Assembly: GCA_027489245.1 (NCBI GenBank)
Contig: JAIYAC010000018.1
Location: 43,526 to 107,525 of the forward strand
Origin: Neisseriaceae bacterium
GTDB lineage: Bacteria > Pseudomonadota > Gammaproteobacteria > Burkholderiales > Chromobacteriaceae
Direction of reading: 5' to 3'
Length of the DNA: 64,000 bases
Positions 50,065-59,316 of this stretch are shown piece by piece. The notes below the pieces were generated by a model. It had not been told where the DNA came from and searched no databases. It worked only from the letters and a program-made list of their open reading frames with translations. Both the position numbers and the translations under genes were made by a program. How positions within the stretch are numbered: position 1 is the first letter of the stretch; the number at the start of each line of letters is the position of its first letter.

Positions 50065-50903
50065 TACGCCTCCCTGGGTTTTTGATAAACGATGGCATCG
50101 GGAAATTTGCGCACTTTGTACAAGGCGGAGATGCGGCTCATGGACTCAGAATGCCCCAGCAGCACGAAACCACCGGGCTTGAGCGCATCGTAAAAGGTTT
50201 CCGCCGCAGCCTTGCGCGAAACATCATCAAAGTAAATCAGCAGGTTACGGCAAAAGATCACGTCAAAATTACGGTAGGCGCGGGTGTCTTCACGGTCGGA
50301 CAGGTTGACCCGGGTAAACTCCACCGCCTCACGCAATGCATCACAGATCTGGTAGCCGCCTTGTTGCCGCTCAAAATATTTCTGCAGGTACATGGCAGGC
50401 ATTTGCGCGACCGAGCGCGCCGAAAAATGCCCTTGCCTGGCCGTATGCAAGACTTGGGTGTCGATATCGGACGAGATGATTTCCACGTCCCAGTCACTGA
50501 TTTGCGGCCAACATTCCAGCAGCGACATCGCGATCGAATACGCTTCCTCGCCCGTAGACGAAGGAATCACCCAGATGCGTATCGGGTCGCGCTGGCGATG
50601 GTGCAGCAGGATCTCGGGCAATATGGAGCGCACCAGGCAGTGAAACTGGTAATCTTCGCGAAAAAAATACGTTTCGTTCACCGTCATCAGGTTGGTCAGC
50701 ACCTGGAGCTCTTCCCCCGAGGCCTGAAAGCGCACAAAAGAAAAGTACTCGCGAAAAGCGCTATAGCCGGTAGTTTCTATGCGCTCGATCAGCCTTTTGT
50801 CGACAAAGTAGCGCTTGCTATGCTCGAAATGAATGCCGGTTTTACGGTAAAAGAATTCTCTGAATTTCTCGAAGTCATCCTCGCTAATCGACAATTTTGT
50901 CAT
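50064..50903 (-). CDS. cheR: CheR methyltransferase
   Basis: FEKFREFFYRKTGIHFEHSKRYFVDKRLIERI...IWVIPSSTGEEAYSIAMSLLE...DVIFCRNLLIYFD. Confidence 0.9.
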   Translation of the reverse strand: MTKLSISEDDFEKFREFFYRKTGIHFEHSKRYFVDKRLIERIETTGYSAFREYFSFVRFQASGEELQVLTNLMTVNETYFFREDYQFHCLVRSILPEILLHHRQRDPIRIWVIPSSTGEEAYSIAMSLLECWPQISDWDVEIISSDIDTQVLHTARQGHFSARSVAQMPAMYLQKYFERQQGGYQICDALREAVEFTRVNLSDREDTRAYRNFDVIFCRNLLIYFDDVSRKAAAETFYDALKPGGFVLLGHSESMSRISALYKVRKFPDAIVYQKPREA

Positions 50904-51537
50904 TACGCGACCTGCTCTCTGTGACACGCATGAAGGCCAAGTCGGCAGCAAACTGGATATATGGCTCATCGGCAAAGCGCGAGCGCACCTGCGTGATGGC
51001 GGCCTGCGCGCGCACGGTACCGACCTCGGCCAGCAAATCCAGTGCGGCCGCGCAGACATTGACATGCTCGTCCTGGCTAATGACCTGTATCAGCCAGGAC
51101 TCCACATCGGGGTGGCAAAGTGACTCCAGGATATTGACGGCAAAAATACGCAGGTCTGGCTGAGGGCTGGCCAGCAGCTGCTGCATGATGGGAGCCACCT
51201 CCTGCGGCAGCTGCTGCATGCAGACGATAGCTTCGTTGCGCAGCGCCGCGTCCTGGCTTTGCAGGCAGGCCATCAGCCCGTTAACGGCGGCCTCGTTCCC
51301 TAGCCGTGTCAATGTGGTGAGTACGACCTCGCGCACCGACATATCGGTTTCCGTCGCCAGCCGGGCGACCAATGCCGGTACCGCTTGCGGGCAGTCCAGC
51401 AGGTCTCGCGCTGCCCAGCGGCGGGCCACCGGGCTGGCATCCTCCAGCTGCTGTTGCAGGCTGTCGCAGCTGCGGGTGCGGCTACGCTTTTCGGTAGCGG
51501 GGGTCTCTGGTGCGCTATTTTTTCTGATCAAGCCCAT
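50884..51537 (-). CDS. HEAT-repeat-like protein in the chemotaxis operon
   Basis: Repeated SPVARRWAARDLLDCPQAVPALVARLATETDMSVREVVLTTLTRLGNEAAVNGLMACLQSQDAALRNEAI... Confidence 0.7.
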   Translation of the reverse strand: MGLIRKNSAPETPATEKRSRTRSCDSLQQQLEDASPVARRWAARDLLDCPQAVPALVARLATETDMSVREVVLTTLTRLGNEAAVNGLMACLQSQDAALRNEAIVCMQQLPQEVAPIMQQLLASPQPDLRIFAVNILESLCHPDVESWLIQVISQDEHVNVCAAALDLLAEVGTVRAQAAITQVRSRFADEPYIQFAADLAFMRVTESRSRNDKIVD

Positions 51538-51556
51538 GGTTAGCCCATCCCCTGCG

Positions 51557-52630
51557 CTAGCGCTTTACCCACAGGCCAAGCTGTGCGGCGACTTTTTCGA
51601 TTGGCAGCACCATGCTGGCGCCACCCCGTGCGATCAGTTCGGCGGGCATGCCAAACACCACGGCGGAGTCTTCCGACTCGGCAATGGTGCGCCCGCCACG
51701 GCGCTTGATCTCGGCAAAAGCATCGGCACCGTCGTAGCCCATGCCGGTGAGCAACACGCCAATCAGGTTTTCTGCCGGCACGTGATCCAGCGCCGAGCGC
51801 CCTAACAGCTCGGCAGACGGGTGCCACAGGTACTGGGTGTTTTCCGGTTTGGCGATCACCATCAGGCGGCCGGCACGCTCTACCAGCAGCATGTCTGCTC
51901 CGCCTTTGCCGATATAAATGTGGCCGCTTTCCACCGCCATGGGGGCGGACACCTCCACTACGTCCAGCGCGCACAAGCCATTCAGGCGCTCGGCAAACGA
52001 ACGGGTAAACGCAGCAGGCATATGCTGGGCAATCAGCACGGGAAAGGGGAAGTCGGCGGGCAGGCTAGGCAGCAGTTCTTCCAGCGTACGGGGCCCGCCG
52101 GTCGAAACGCCGATCAGCACCAAGCCAGGAAAACGGCTGGTACCGGGCATCCTCGCCGGGCGCGATAGTGCCTCGGCGCGCTCGGCTTTCATGCGCTGCA
52201 CCAGGCCAGCGGGCTTGTCTGCTTTTCTGGGCTGCAGGCGTGCCTTCAGCGCCGCATTGACCTTGCGCAGCAGCTCGTCGCGTATCTGGTCGATGCTCAG
52301 GGAAATCGTGCCACCAGGCTTGGGCAGGTAGTCCACCGCCCCCAGGTTCAGCGCCTCGAAGGTAGCGAGCGCCCCTTGCTCGGTCAGCGAGGACACCATG
52401 ACCACCGGCACCGGCCGCTGTGCCATGATCAGCGACAGCGCGGTGATGCCGTCCATTTCCGGCATGTTGACGTCCAGCGTGATGACATCAGGCTCGAAGC
52501 TGAGATTTTCGGCTACCGCCTCGGCACCATTACGCGCGGTGCGTACCAGAAACCCCCCTGCCTGCTGCAGCATGGTCGACAGCTGCCGCCGCATTAATGC
52601 CGAATCATCCACGATCAGTACTTTTTTCAT
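51557..52630 (-). CDS. cheB: CheB methylesterase
   Basis: REC domain KVLIVDDSALMRRQLSTML; LIGVSTGGPRTLEELLPSLPADFPFPVLIAQHMPAAFTRSFAERLN; GMGYDGADAFAEIKRRGG. Confidence 0.93.
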   Translation of the reverse strand: MKKVLIVDDSALMRRQLSTMLQQAGGFLVRTARNGAEAVAENLSFEPDVITLDVNMPEMDGITALSLIMAQRPVPVVMVSSLTEQGALATFEALNLGAVDYLPKPGGTISLSIDQIRDELLRKVNAALKARLQPRKADKPAGLVQRMKAERAEALSRPARMPGTSRFPGLVLIGVSTGGPRTLEELLPSLPADFPFPVLIAQHMPAAFTRSFAERLNGLCALDVVEVSAPMAVESGHIYIGKGGADMLLVERAGRLMVIAKPENTQYLWHPSAELLGRSALDHVPAENLIGVLLTGMGYDGADAFAEIKRRGGRTIAESEDSAVVFGMPAELIARGGASMVLPIEKVAAQLGLWVKR

Positions 52631-52666
52631 ATCTGTCTCACTGATTCACCCAGATGGGGCGCGCTT

Positions 52667-54226
52667 TTATGCCGCCAGGTTGGCCATACCCTCCAGATCT
52701 TGCGGTGCCAGCAGGTGGGCTGGCTCGATCAGCTGCACCATACGTTTTTGTTTTTCCAGGTTGGCCATGCGCGCCAGCAGCTTGGCCTGCTCGTCGGACA
52801 GGCGTGGGGCCGGCTCAATGGCCGATTTGTGGATGCGCAGCACCTCGGCCACGGAGTCCACAATAAAGCCGGTGCATACCCCGGCAATCAGGAACACCAT
52901 CACACGCTGGCTTTCATTGCGCTCGATACTGTCCAGCCCCAGGCGGCGGCGCAGGTCTACCACAGGCAGCACCGTGCCGCGCAGGTTGATCACACCCTCC
53001 ACGCAAGCCGGCGCCTTGGGGACGTGCATCAGCTGCTCGGGGACGCGTACGATTTCCTGCACGCTTTCGATGGACACACCAAATTCTTCACGGGCCAAGC
53101 GAAATACCACCACCTGCTCGTCATCGTCGATCTCGTCATCCAGCGTATCGGGCTGGCCGTCCCCAGCCTGGTCTGACAGCAGTTCCACGTTCTTCAGTGC
53201 CTCCCGGATGTAAGCATGGTCAAACAGGTTGGCCGCAGTAATGATGGACACCAGGCGCTTGCCGCCGTCCAGCCGGCAGATGCGGTCTATCTCGGCCATC
53301 TGCCCCTCGCGCACCAGCAAGCCGGGCATGTCGTCTACCTGGGCGCGTGGCACCCGCAGCACCTCGTTGACGTTATCCATCACCACGCCTACCGATGCAC
53401 TGCCCAGTGCCACCACCACGATACGGCTGTGCTCCTGTTCCGCCTGCGCGGGCAAGCCAAACAGCGTACGCAGGCTCACCAGTGGCAGCAGGCGCTGGCG
53501 CAGGGTCATCACGCCAAGCACATGCGGCTCGGCACGCGGTATGCTCACGATGTGCTCGGGCAGCTGCACAATCTCTTGTACGTCCTCGATGGCGATGGCG
53601 TATTCCTGCCCGGCCACGTCAAAGCTCACCAGCTGCAGCTCGTCGCTTTCTTCTTCCGCCGCCTCGGCATCGGCCTGCGCGGCCAGGTGCACCAGGTTGG
53701 CCGCATCGCCCCCCAGGCTGGCCAGCGCCTGGAATTCACCCGACATCAGCTTCTGGAAATCCAGCACCATCACCATCGGGTAGCCACCCACATCCTTGAT
53801 GATGCCGGTCAGCAGGTCGGTATCGATGCTGCTGCGGATACTGTCCACGCTTTCCACCCTGCCGGGTTCGACCCCCACCACGCTGGTAACCCGATCCACG
53901 ACAAAACCCAGCGGCTGGCCGATGTCGATCACCAGCGCCCGCGTACTGTCGTCGTGTTCGCTACGCGAAAAGCCGAACATGTGGCGTAAAGAAATGATGG
54001 GCAGGATCTTGCCCCGCAAATTGGACAAACCATCCAGTGCGGCGGGGGCCAAGGGCACACGCACCACGTCTGGCACCCGGATAATCTCCAGCACCGGGGC
54101 CATTTCTACCGCAAATACCTCGCCCCCCGTCTGGAAGGTAACGTACTGGCAGGTGTCTGCCTCTTGCACATCCTGCGTATCGCCGGGCTGATCTAGTGCT
54201 CCCGGCGAGCTTGTTTCATTGGCCAT
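52667..54226 (-). CDS. Protein with three tandem CheW domains
   Basis: Three CheW-like segments: YVTFQTGGEVFAVEMAPVLEIIRVPDVV...NLRGKILPIISLR; LVSFDVAGQEYAIAIEDVQEIVQLPE...RLLPLVSLR; VVVFRLAREEFGVSIESVQEIVRVPE...NLRGTVLPVVDLRRRLG. Confidence 0.9.
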   Translation of the reverse strand: MANETSSPGALDQPGDTQDVQEADTCQYVTFQTGGEVFAVEMAPVLEIIRVPDVVRVPLAPAALDGLSNLRGKILPIISLRHMFGFSRSEHDDSTRALVIDIGQPLGFVVDRVTSVVGVEPGRVESVDSIRSSIDTDLLTGIIKDVGGYPMVMVLDFQKLMSGEFQALASLGGDAANLVHLAAQADAEAAEEESDELQLVSFDVAGQEYAIAIEDVQEIVQLPEHIVSIPRAEPHVLGVMTLRQRLLPLVSLRTLFGLPAQAEQEHSRIVVVALGSASVGVVMDNVNEVLRVPRAQVDDMPGLLVREGQMAEIDRICRLDGGKRLVSIITAANLFDHAYIREALKNVELLSDQAGDGQPDTLDDEIDDDEQVVVFRLAREEFGVSIESVQEIVRVPEQLMHVPKAPACVEGVINLRGTVLPVVDLRRRLGLDSIERNESQRVMVFLIAGVCTGFIVDSVAEVLRIHKSAIEPAPRLSDEQAKLLARMANLEKQKRMVQLIEPAHLLAPQDLEGMANLAA

Positions 54227-54285
54227 GACCTGCTCCTGAGCGTTGACTGGCTGCTGCGCTGCCGCTTGCCTGTGCCGGGTAGGGC

Positions 54286-56208
54286 TCAGGCGCTTTGCAA
54301 TTCGTCTGCGAGCGAGGCAATTTCCTCAATCGCCATGGCCAGCTCCTCTGCGCCCTGAGCCTGCTGGGTAGACGCCGATGCCGCCTGGCTGGCCGACTTG
54401 TCGGCTTCTTCGGCGGCGGAGGCGATCTGCTCTACGCCTTTTTTGATCTGGATAATGGCCGACGCAATTTCGCCTGCGGCGTCCAGTATCTCTACCGAGC
54501 CACGCTCTACCTCGGCCACGTCGCCTTCAATCTGCAGCAGGTTGGCCGAGCTGAGTTTGGCTTTCTCTGCCTCTGCCGCCGCCGAGGCAGCGATGTCTTC
54601 CAGGTCGCGCCCCACCAGGCCGATCTGGTCTTGCACACCTTTGACCAGGTCTTTTATCCGGTCTGCGTTTTCTGCCGAGTCATGCGCCAGATTGCGGATA
54701 TCGGTCGCCACCACCACAAAACCCTTGCCGAACTCACCGGCGCGGGCCGCCTCGATAGAGCCGTTCACGGCCAGCATATTGGTCTGGATGGACACCGTGG
54801 TGATGGCATCCACGATTTTGTCGATACGCCGGGAAACCAGCTCAAGGTCCTTGATCTGCCGCATGCTGGCGCGCGACGCCAGCACCGAGCTGTCGATACC
54901 GGTAATCAATGCATCGATATTGCGTTTGTTCGATGCCAACAGCCCCTTGATGGCCAGCACCTTCTCGCCGCTGGCGGTAGCACGGGCCTGGGCCAGCTCT
55001 ACCCCTTTTTCGATCTGGGTCACGGCAGCCGCGGCTTCCTGCGTGGCAGAGGACTGCGTTTCGGCACCTTTGCGAATCTGCTCGATCGCCGCCATGATCT
55101 GGGTGCCGGAGCGGTTGATTTCCTGTACCGCGGACGACAGCTCCTCGGCCGCCGACGCCACCTCTTCGGCACTTTTTGCCACGTCCGTGGAATTTTTCAG
55201 GTCTTCCGCCAGCTCGGACAAGCTTTCTGCCGTCTGCTCGCACTGCGCCAGCGCCACGGCCTGCTCGGCTACCGTGCGGGCGGCCTCGGCGGCGGCGGCG
55301 GCTTGTTCTTCTGCGGCGGCGGCAATATCTTCCGAGCCTTTCAGTGCCTGGCGCGAGGCCGAGGCCGACTGCGAGGCGCCGGTGGCAATTTCGCGCACGC
55401 CGCCCACCACTTCCAGCGCATCCAGGCGGATCTGGTCCAGCTGCGTGACAATCACCTTGCCGTTTTCTACTTCGCTCTGCACGCTGCTAGCCGACTCGCC
55501 AATGCCCTCGGCAATCACCTTCACCTCGCCCTGAATCTGTGCCACCAGGTCCTGAATCTGCTTGGCGCTCTTTTCGGAGGTTTCCGCCAGCGTACGCACC
55601 TCGTCCGCCACCACGGCAAAGCCTTTGCCGTGCTTGCCGGCCCGCGCAGCCTCGATCGCCGCGTTAAGCGCCAGCAGGTTAGTCTGGTCTGCAATGCGCG
55701 CCACGGCTTTCACGATGTCGCCAATACTGGCGGCCTGGCGCTCCAGCTCGCCCACCATGCTGACCAGCGATGACTGCCGCTGTGCGGCCAGACCCACATT
55801 GGCCACCAGCACCCCGATATCACCACTGGTTTTGGCCACCAGCACCTGCATGGCTTCCACCTTGGTCTGGCTCAGGTCTGCATTTTGCAGCTGGCGGCCA
55901 ATGGCGGTGCCCACTTGCTCAAAGCCAGCCAGGGACTCTTGCGCCGCCCCCGACGCTTGCTCGGCACCGGTGGCAATCATGTCTACCGCACGCTTGAGTT
56001 CCTCCGCTGCCGAGGCAGCCTCGGCAATACCGGAAGACAGCTGCCCGGTGGCCGCGGCGATGCGCTCGGCCGCCTGCTGCTGCTTGCCCAGCGTGCGGGC
56101 GCGCTTGCGCTGGGCTTCGGCTTCGCGCGCAGCGGCAACCGATGAGGTAGCCGCGGTCGCCCGGGCAGGAGTGTGCGGTGTAACAGTGGATTTCTTGACG
56201 AGCGCCAT
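54286..56208 (-). CDS. Soluble MCP with two signalling hairpin tips
   Basis: [38 protein letters not shown] and [38 protein letters not shown] in one ORF; no obvious TM segment. Confidence 0.85.
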   Translation of the reverse strand: MALVKKSTVTPHTPARATAATSSVAAAREAEAQRKRARTLGKQQQAAERIAAATGQLSSGIAEAASAAEELKRAVDMIATGAEQASGAAQESLAGFEQVGTAIGRQLQNADLSQTKVEAMQVLVAKTSGDIGVLVANVGLAAQRQSSLVSMVGELERQAASIGDIVKAVARIADQTNLLALNAAIEAARAGKHGKGFAVVADEVRTLAETSEKSAKQIQDLVAQIQGEVKVIAEGIGESASSVQSEVENGKVIVTQLDQIRLDALEVVGGVREIATGASQSASASRQALKGSEDIAAAAEEQAAAAAEAARTVAEQAVALAQCEQTAESLSELAEDLKNSTDVAKSAEEVASAAEELSSAVQEINRSGTQIMAAIEQIRKGAETQSSATQEAAAAVTQIEKGVELAQARATASGEKVLAIKGLLASNKRNIDALITGIDSSVLASRASMRQIKDLELVSRRIDKIVDAITTVSIQTNMLAVNGSIEAARAGEFGKGFVVVATDIRNLAHDSAENADRIKDLVKGVQDQIGLVGRDLEDIAASAAAEAEKAKLSSANLLQIEGDVAEVERGSVEILDAAGEIASAIIQIKKGVEQIASAAEEADKSASQAASASTQQAQGAEELAMAIEEIASLADELQSA

Positions 56209-56436
56209 GCTGAAGCCTCCGTGCCGGGCCAAGGGCCCTGATAAGTTTTCTCAGACTATCCGCTTAAATTCATTACAAATTAATTTAAAATATAATTATC
56301 AACATAGACCGCATTGTTATTAATACAAGCAGCCAAAACAAACATTACAGAATCGGCATGGGCACAAGCTGATTGCCTGGCTGTGCCATTAGCCGCGCAG
56401 CGCAGGCGGGTACCGCGGCAAGAGCGCACCGCACAT

Positions 56437-56475
56437 AGCCCAAGGGCCTGTCGCATGGCGACAGGCCCTTGGGCT
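56437..56475. terminator. Strong hairpin terminator
   Basis: AGCCCAAGGGCCTGTCGC-ATG-GCGACAGGCCCTTGGGCT. Confidence 0.75.
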
Positions 56476-56521
56476 TGGCATCAGGCACGGGCTGCCAGCA
56501 GGCTACCCGTACACATCAGTA

Positions 56522-57310
56522 TCAGAAGGCCGGTACGACAGCGCCCTGGTACTTGGTCTCGATGAATTTCTTGGTTTCCGGGCTGGTCAGCGCAGCGGCC
56601 AGTTTCTTGATAGCCGGGCTATTTACGTTGTCCTTGCGGGCCACCAGCAGGTTGGCGTACGGCGAGGTGGTTTCAGCAAACAGGCCGTCTTTTTTCGGGT
56701 TCAGCTTGGCTTCCAGCGCGTAGTTGGCGTTAATCAGCGCCAGGTCTACCTGGTTCAGCACGCGCGGCAGGGTGGCGGCTTCCAGTTCTTTCAGCTTCAG
56801 GTCTTTCGGGTTGGCCGCAATGTCTTTCTTGCTGGGGTACAGGTTCTTGCGGTCTTTCAGCTTGATCACACCACCTTGGTCCAGCAGTAGCAGCGCGCGG
56901 CCGGCGTTGGTCGGGTCATTCGGAATGGCCACGGTCGCGCCCTTGGGCAGGTCGGCTACTTTCTTGAATTTGGCGGAGTAGGCAGCAAACGGCTCGATGT
57001 GTACCGGCTTGCTGGCCACCACCAGGGTGGTGCCACGGTCTTTATTGAACTTGTCCAGGTAAGGAATGTGCTGGAAGAAGTTGGCGTCCAGCTGTTTTTC
57101 CTGCACCTGGGTGTTCGGCAGCACGTAGTCGTTGAATACTTTTACTTCCAGGTCTACGCCCTGCTTGGCCAGCGCAGGTTTCAGCGCTTCCAGGATTTCG
57201 GCGTGGGGTACCGGCGAAGCCGCTACGGTCAGTTTCACGTTTTCTGCCTGGGCGGCAAAGGCGATGGCGGCCAGGCCAACGGCGGCGGCCAGTTTGCTGA
57301 TGCGGGTCAT
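56522..57310 (-). CDS. metQ: Methionine ABC transporter substrate-binding protein
   Basis: Signal peptide; VKLTVAASPVPHAEILEALKPALAKQGVDLEVKVFNDYVLPNTQVQEKQLDANFFQHIPYLD. Confidence 0.93.
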   Translation of the reverse strand: MTRISKLAAAVGLAAIAFAAQAENVKLTVAASPVPHAEILEALKPALAKQGVDLEVKVFNDYVLPNTQVQEKQLDANFFQHIPYLDKFNKDRGTTLVVASKPVHIEPFAAYSAKFKKVADLPKGATVAIPNDPTNAGRALLLLDQGGVIKLKDRKNLYPSKKDIAANPKDLKLKELEAATLPRVLNQVDLALINANYALEAKLNPKKDGLFAETTSPYANLLVARKDNVNSPAIKKLAAALTSPETKKFIETKYQGAVVPAF

Positions 57311-57399
57311 GGTTTTTCCTTTTTGAGAGAAAGTCTTCCCCCTGCCCGGCCGGTTCGGCGCGGGCATGCGGGGCACAGCATGATTAACAGGGAAATGTC

Positions 57400-58077
57400 T
57401 TAGTCGAAGCGACAGCGGCGTACCAGGCTGTCACCGGCCGATTGCAGGCCTTGCACCAGCGCCAGCAGCAGCACCACGGTGACGATCATGATTTCGGTCT
57501 GGAAGCGCTGGTAGCCGTAGCGGATAGCCAGGTCGCCCAGGCCGCCGCCGCCAATCACGCCGGACATGGCGGTGTAGCCCACCAGTGCCACGGCGGTCAC
57601 GGTGGCTGCGCCAATCAGGCCCGGCAGCGATTCCGGCAGCAGCACCTTGAACACGATGTGTGGCAGGCGCGCGCCCATGGACTGGCTGGCTTCAATCACG
57701 CCGCGGTCTACTTCGCGCAGCACGTTTTCTACCAGGCGGGCAAAAAACGGTACCGCACCCACCACCAGCGGCACGATGGCACCCGCCACGCCGATGGAGG
57801 TGCCCACCAGCAGCAGGGTGAACGGCATCAGCACGATCAGCAAAATCACAAACGGCAGCGAACGCAGCACGTTCACCAGGAACGACAGCACCGCGTAAAG
57901 GCGCGGGCGGGCACGCAGCTGGCCCGGGGCAGACACAAACAACAGCACGCCCAGCGGCAGGCCGGCCAGCACGGTAAACAGCATGGACACGCCCAGCATG
58001 GTGAGGGTATCCAGCGTGGCTTCGCCGATTTCGACCCAGTCGATCTCCAGCAGCAGGTTCCAGTCAAAATCCAGCAT
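57400..58077 (-). CDS. metI: Methionine ABC transporter permease
   Basis: ATLDTLTMLGVSMLFTVLAGLPLGVLLFV...GAVPFFARLVENVLREVDRGVIEASQSMGA. Confidence 0.93.
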   Translation of the reverse strand: MLDFDWNLLLEIDWVEIGEATLDTLTMLGVSMLFTVLAGLPLGVLLFVSAPGQLRARPRLYAVLSFLVNVLRSLPFVILLIVLMPFTLLLVGTSIGVAGAIVPLVVGAVPFFARLVENVLREVDRGVIEASQSMGARLPHIVFKVLLPESLPGLIGAATVTAVALVGYTAMSGVIGGGGLGDLAIRYGYQRFQTEIMIVTVVLLLALVQGLQSAGDSLVRRCRFD

Positions 58078-59088
58078 TTACAGCACCTCGCAACGCACAC
58101 CCTCGCGGGCAAAGATGGCCGGCAGTGCCGACACGTCTACATCCGACGCCACCACGCCAGCCAGCAGCTGGCCAAACGGGGTGTCCTTGATTTCCGACAG
58201 CGTGCCGGACAGCAGGTTGACGCGCAGGCCAGCCTCGCGGCCAACCTTGTCCAGCACTGGCTGCAGCGTGGGCTCGCCGACAAAGGTGAGCTTGATCACC
58301 GGGGTAGCCACGCGCTGGCGCCAGATGCCTTGCAGTGCGCCCTGCCCCATGCCGGTTTCGGCCAGCAGACTTTGCGTCACCGCGTGCTGCGGTGCCAGGA
58401 ATACGTCCAGCACCTTGCCTTGCTCCACTACGCGGCCGTGGTCCAGTACCGCCACGCTATCGCACAGCTGACGGATGACACGCATATCGTGGGTAATCAG
58501 TACGATGGTCAGGCCCAGCTGGCGGTTGATGTCGGCCAGCAGCGCCAGGATGGCGTCGGTGGTTTCCGGGTCCAGCGCACTGGTGGCCTCGTCGCACAGC
58601 AACAGGTCGGGGTGGTTGGCCAGCGCACGGGCAATGCCGACGCGCTGTTTCTGGCCGCCGGAGAGCTGCGACGGGCGCTTGTGCTTGTGATCCTGCAAGC
58701 CAACCAAGGCAAGCAGCTCGTCTACGCGGGCATCCATCTGCGCCGGGCTCAGGCCACCGGCCAGCTCCAGCGGGAAGCGCACGTTGGCCGCTACGGTACG
58801 CGAGCGCAGCAGGTTAAAGTGCTGAAACACCATGCCGATGCGCTGGCGGCGCTGCTGCAGGGCACGCTCGTCAAAGCGGGTGATGTCTTCGCCGTGCAGG
58901 CTGACATGGCCGCTATCGGGCCGCTCCAGCAGATTAAGGCAGCGGATCAGCGTGCTCTTGCCGGCACCGGAGCGGCCGATAATGCCGTAGATCTCGCCGC
59001 TGGCAATCTGCAGGCTGACGTTATCCAGCGCGGCCACGCTTTTGCCGCCGTGCTGGTAGTGTTTGCTGATGTTTTGTACTTCGATCAT
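58078..59088 (-). CDS. metN: Methionine ABC transporter ATP-binding protein
   Basis: MIEVQNISKHYQHGGKSVAALDNVSLQIASGEIYGIIGRSGAGKSTLIRCLNLLERP; LSGGQKQRVGIARALA; C-terminal NIL-like domain. Confidence 0.95.
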   Translation of the reverse strand: MIEVQNISKHYQHGGKSVAALDNVSLQIASGEIYGIIGRSGAGKSTLIRCLNLLERPDSGHVSLHGEDITRFDERALQQRRQRIGMVFQHFNLLRSRTVAANVRFPLELAGGLSPAQMDARVDELLALVGLQDHKHKRPSQLSGGQKQRVGIARALANHPDLLLCDEATSALDPETTDAILALLADINRQLGLTIVLITHDMRVIRQLCDSVAVLDHGRVVEQGKVLDVFLAPQHAVTQSLLAETGMGQGALQGIWRQRVATPVIKLTFVGEPTLQPVLDKVGREAGLRVNLLSGTLSEIKDTPFGQLLAGVVASDVDVSALPAIFAREGVRCEVL

Positions 59089-59262
59089 GCCTTGCCCTAG
59101 CCCAGCTGCCGCAACGGCGGCTGGTTTTGATAAATATGGGCCTAGTCTATAGCGATCGATTGGATACAAAAAATAATATAATACGAAATCTTTATTTCAA
59201 AAAGTTATTAGCAGGGCGATAATCATGCCCTACAGCCATATTGCCGGTATCACCGCACAAAT

Positions 59263-59294
59263 AAAAAGCCACCCGTCTAAACGAGTGGCTTTTT
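59263..59294. terminator. Rho-independent terminator of the HD-GYP gene
   Basis: AAAAAGCCAC-CCGTCTAAACGA-GTGGCTTTTT. Confidence 0.75.
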
Positions 59295-59316
59295 ACTGCG
59301 CAGCATACCGTGAGCC

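Noticed and set aside
54295-55773. 492-aa + strand ORF opposite the double-tip MCP
   Set aside because: Antisense to a well-supported MCP gene.
57442-59100. 552-aa + strand ORF opposite metI/metN
   Set aside because: Shadow ORF of conserved metNI genes; composition not protein-like (His/Gln/Ala rich).
59100-59230. SAM riboswitch or met-box upstream of metN
   Set aside because: AT-rich intergenic region without a recognisable riboswitch core or met-box.
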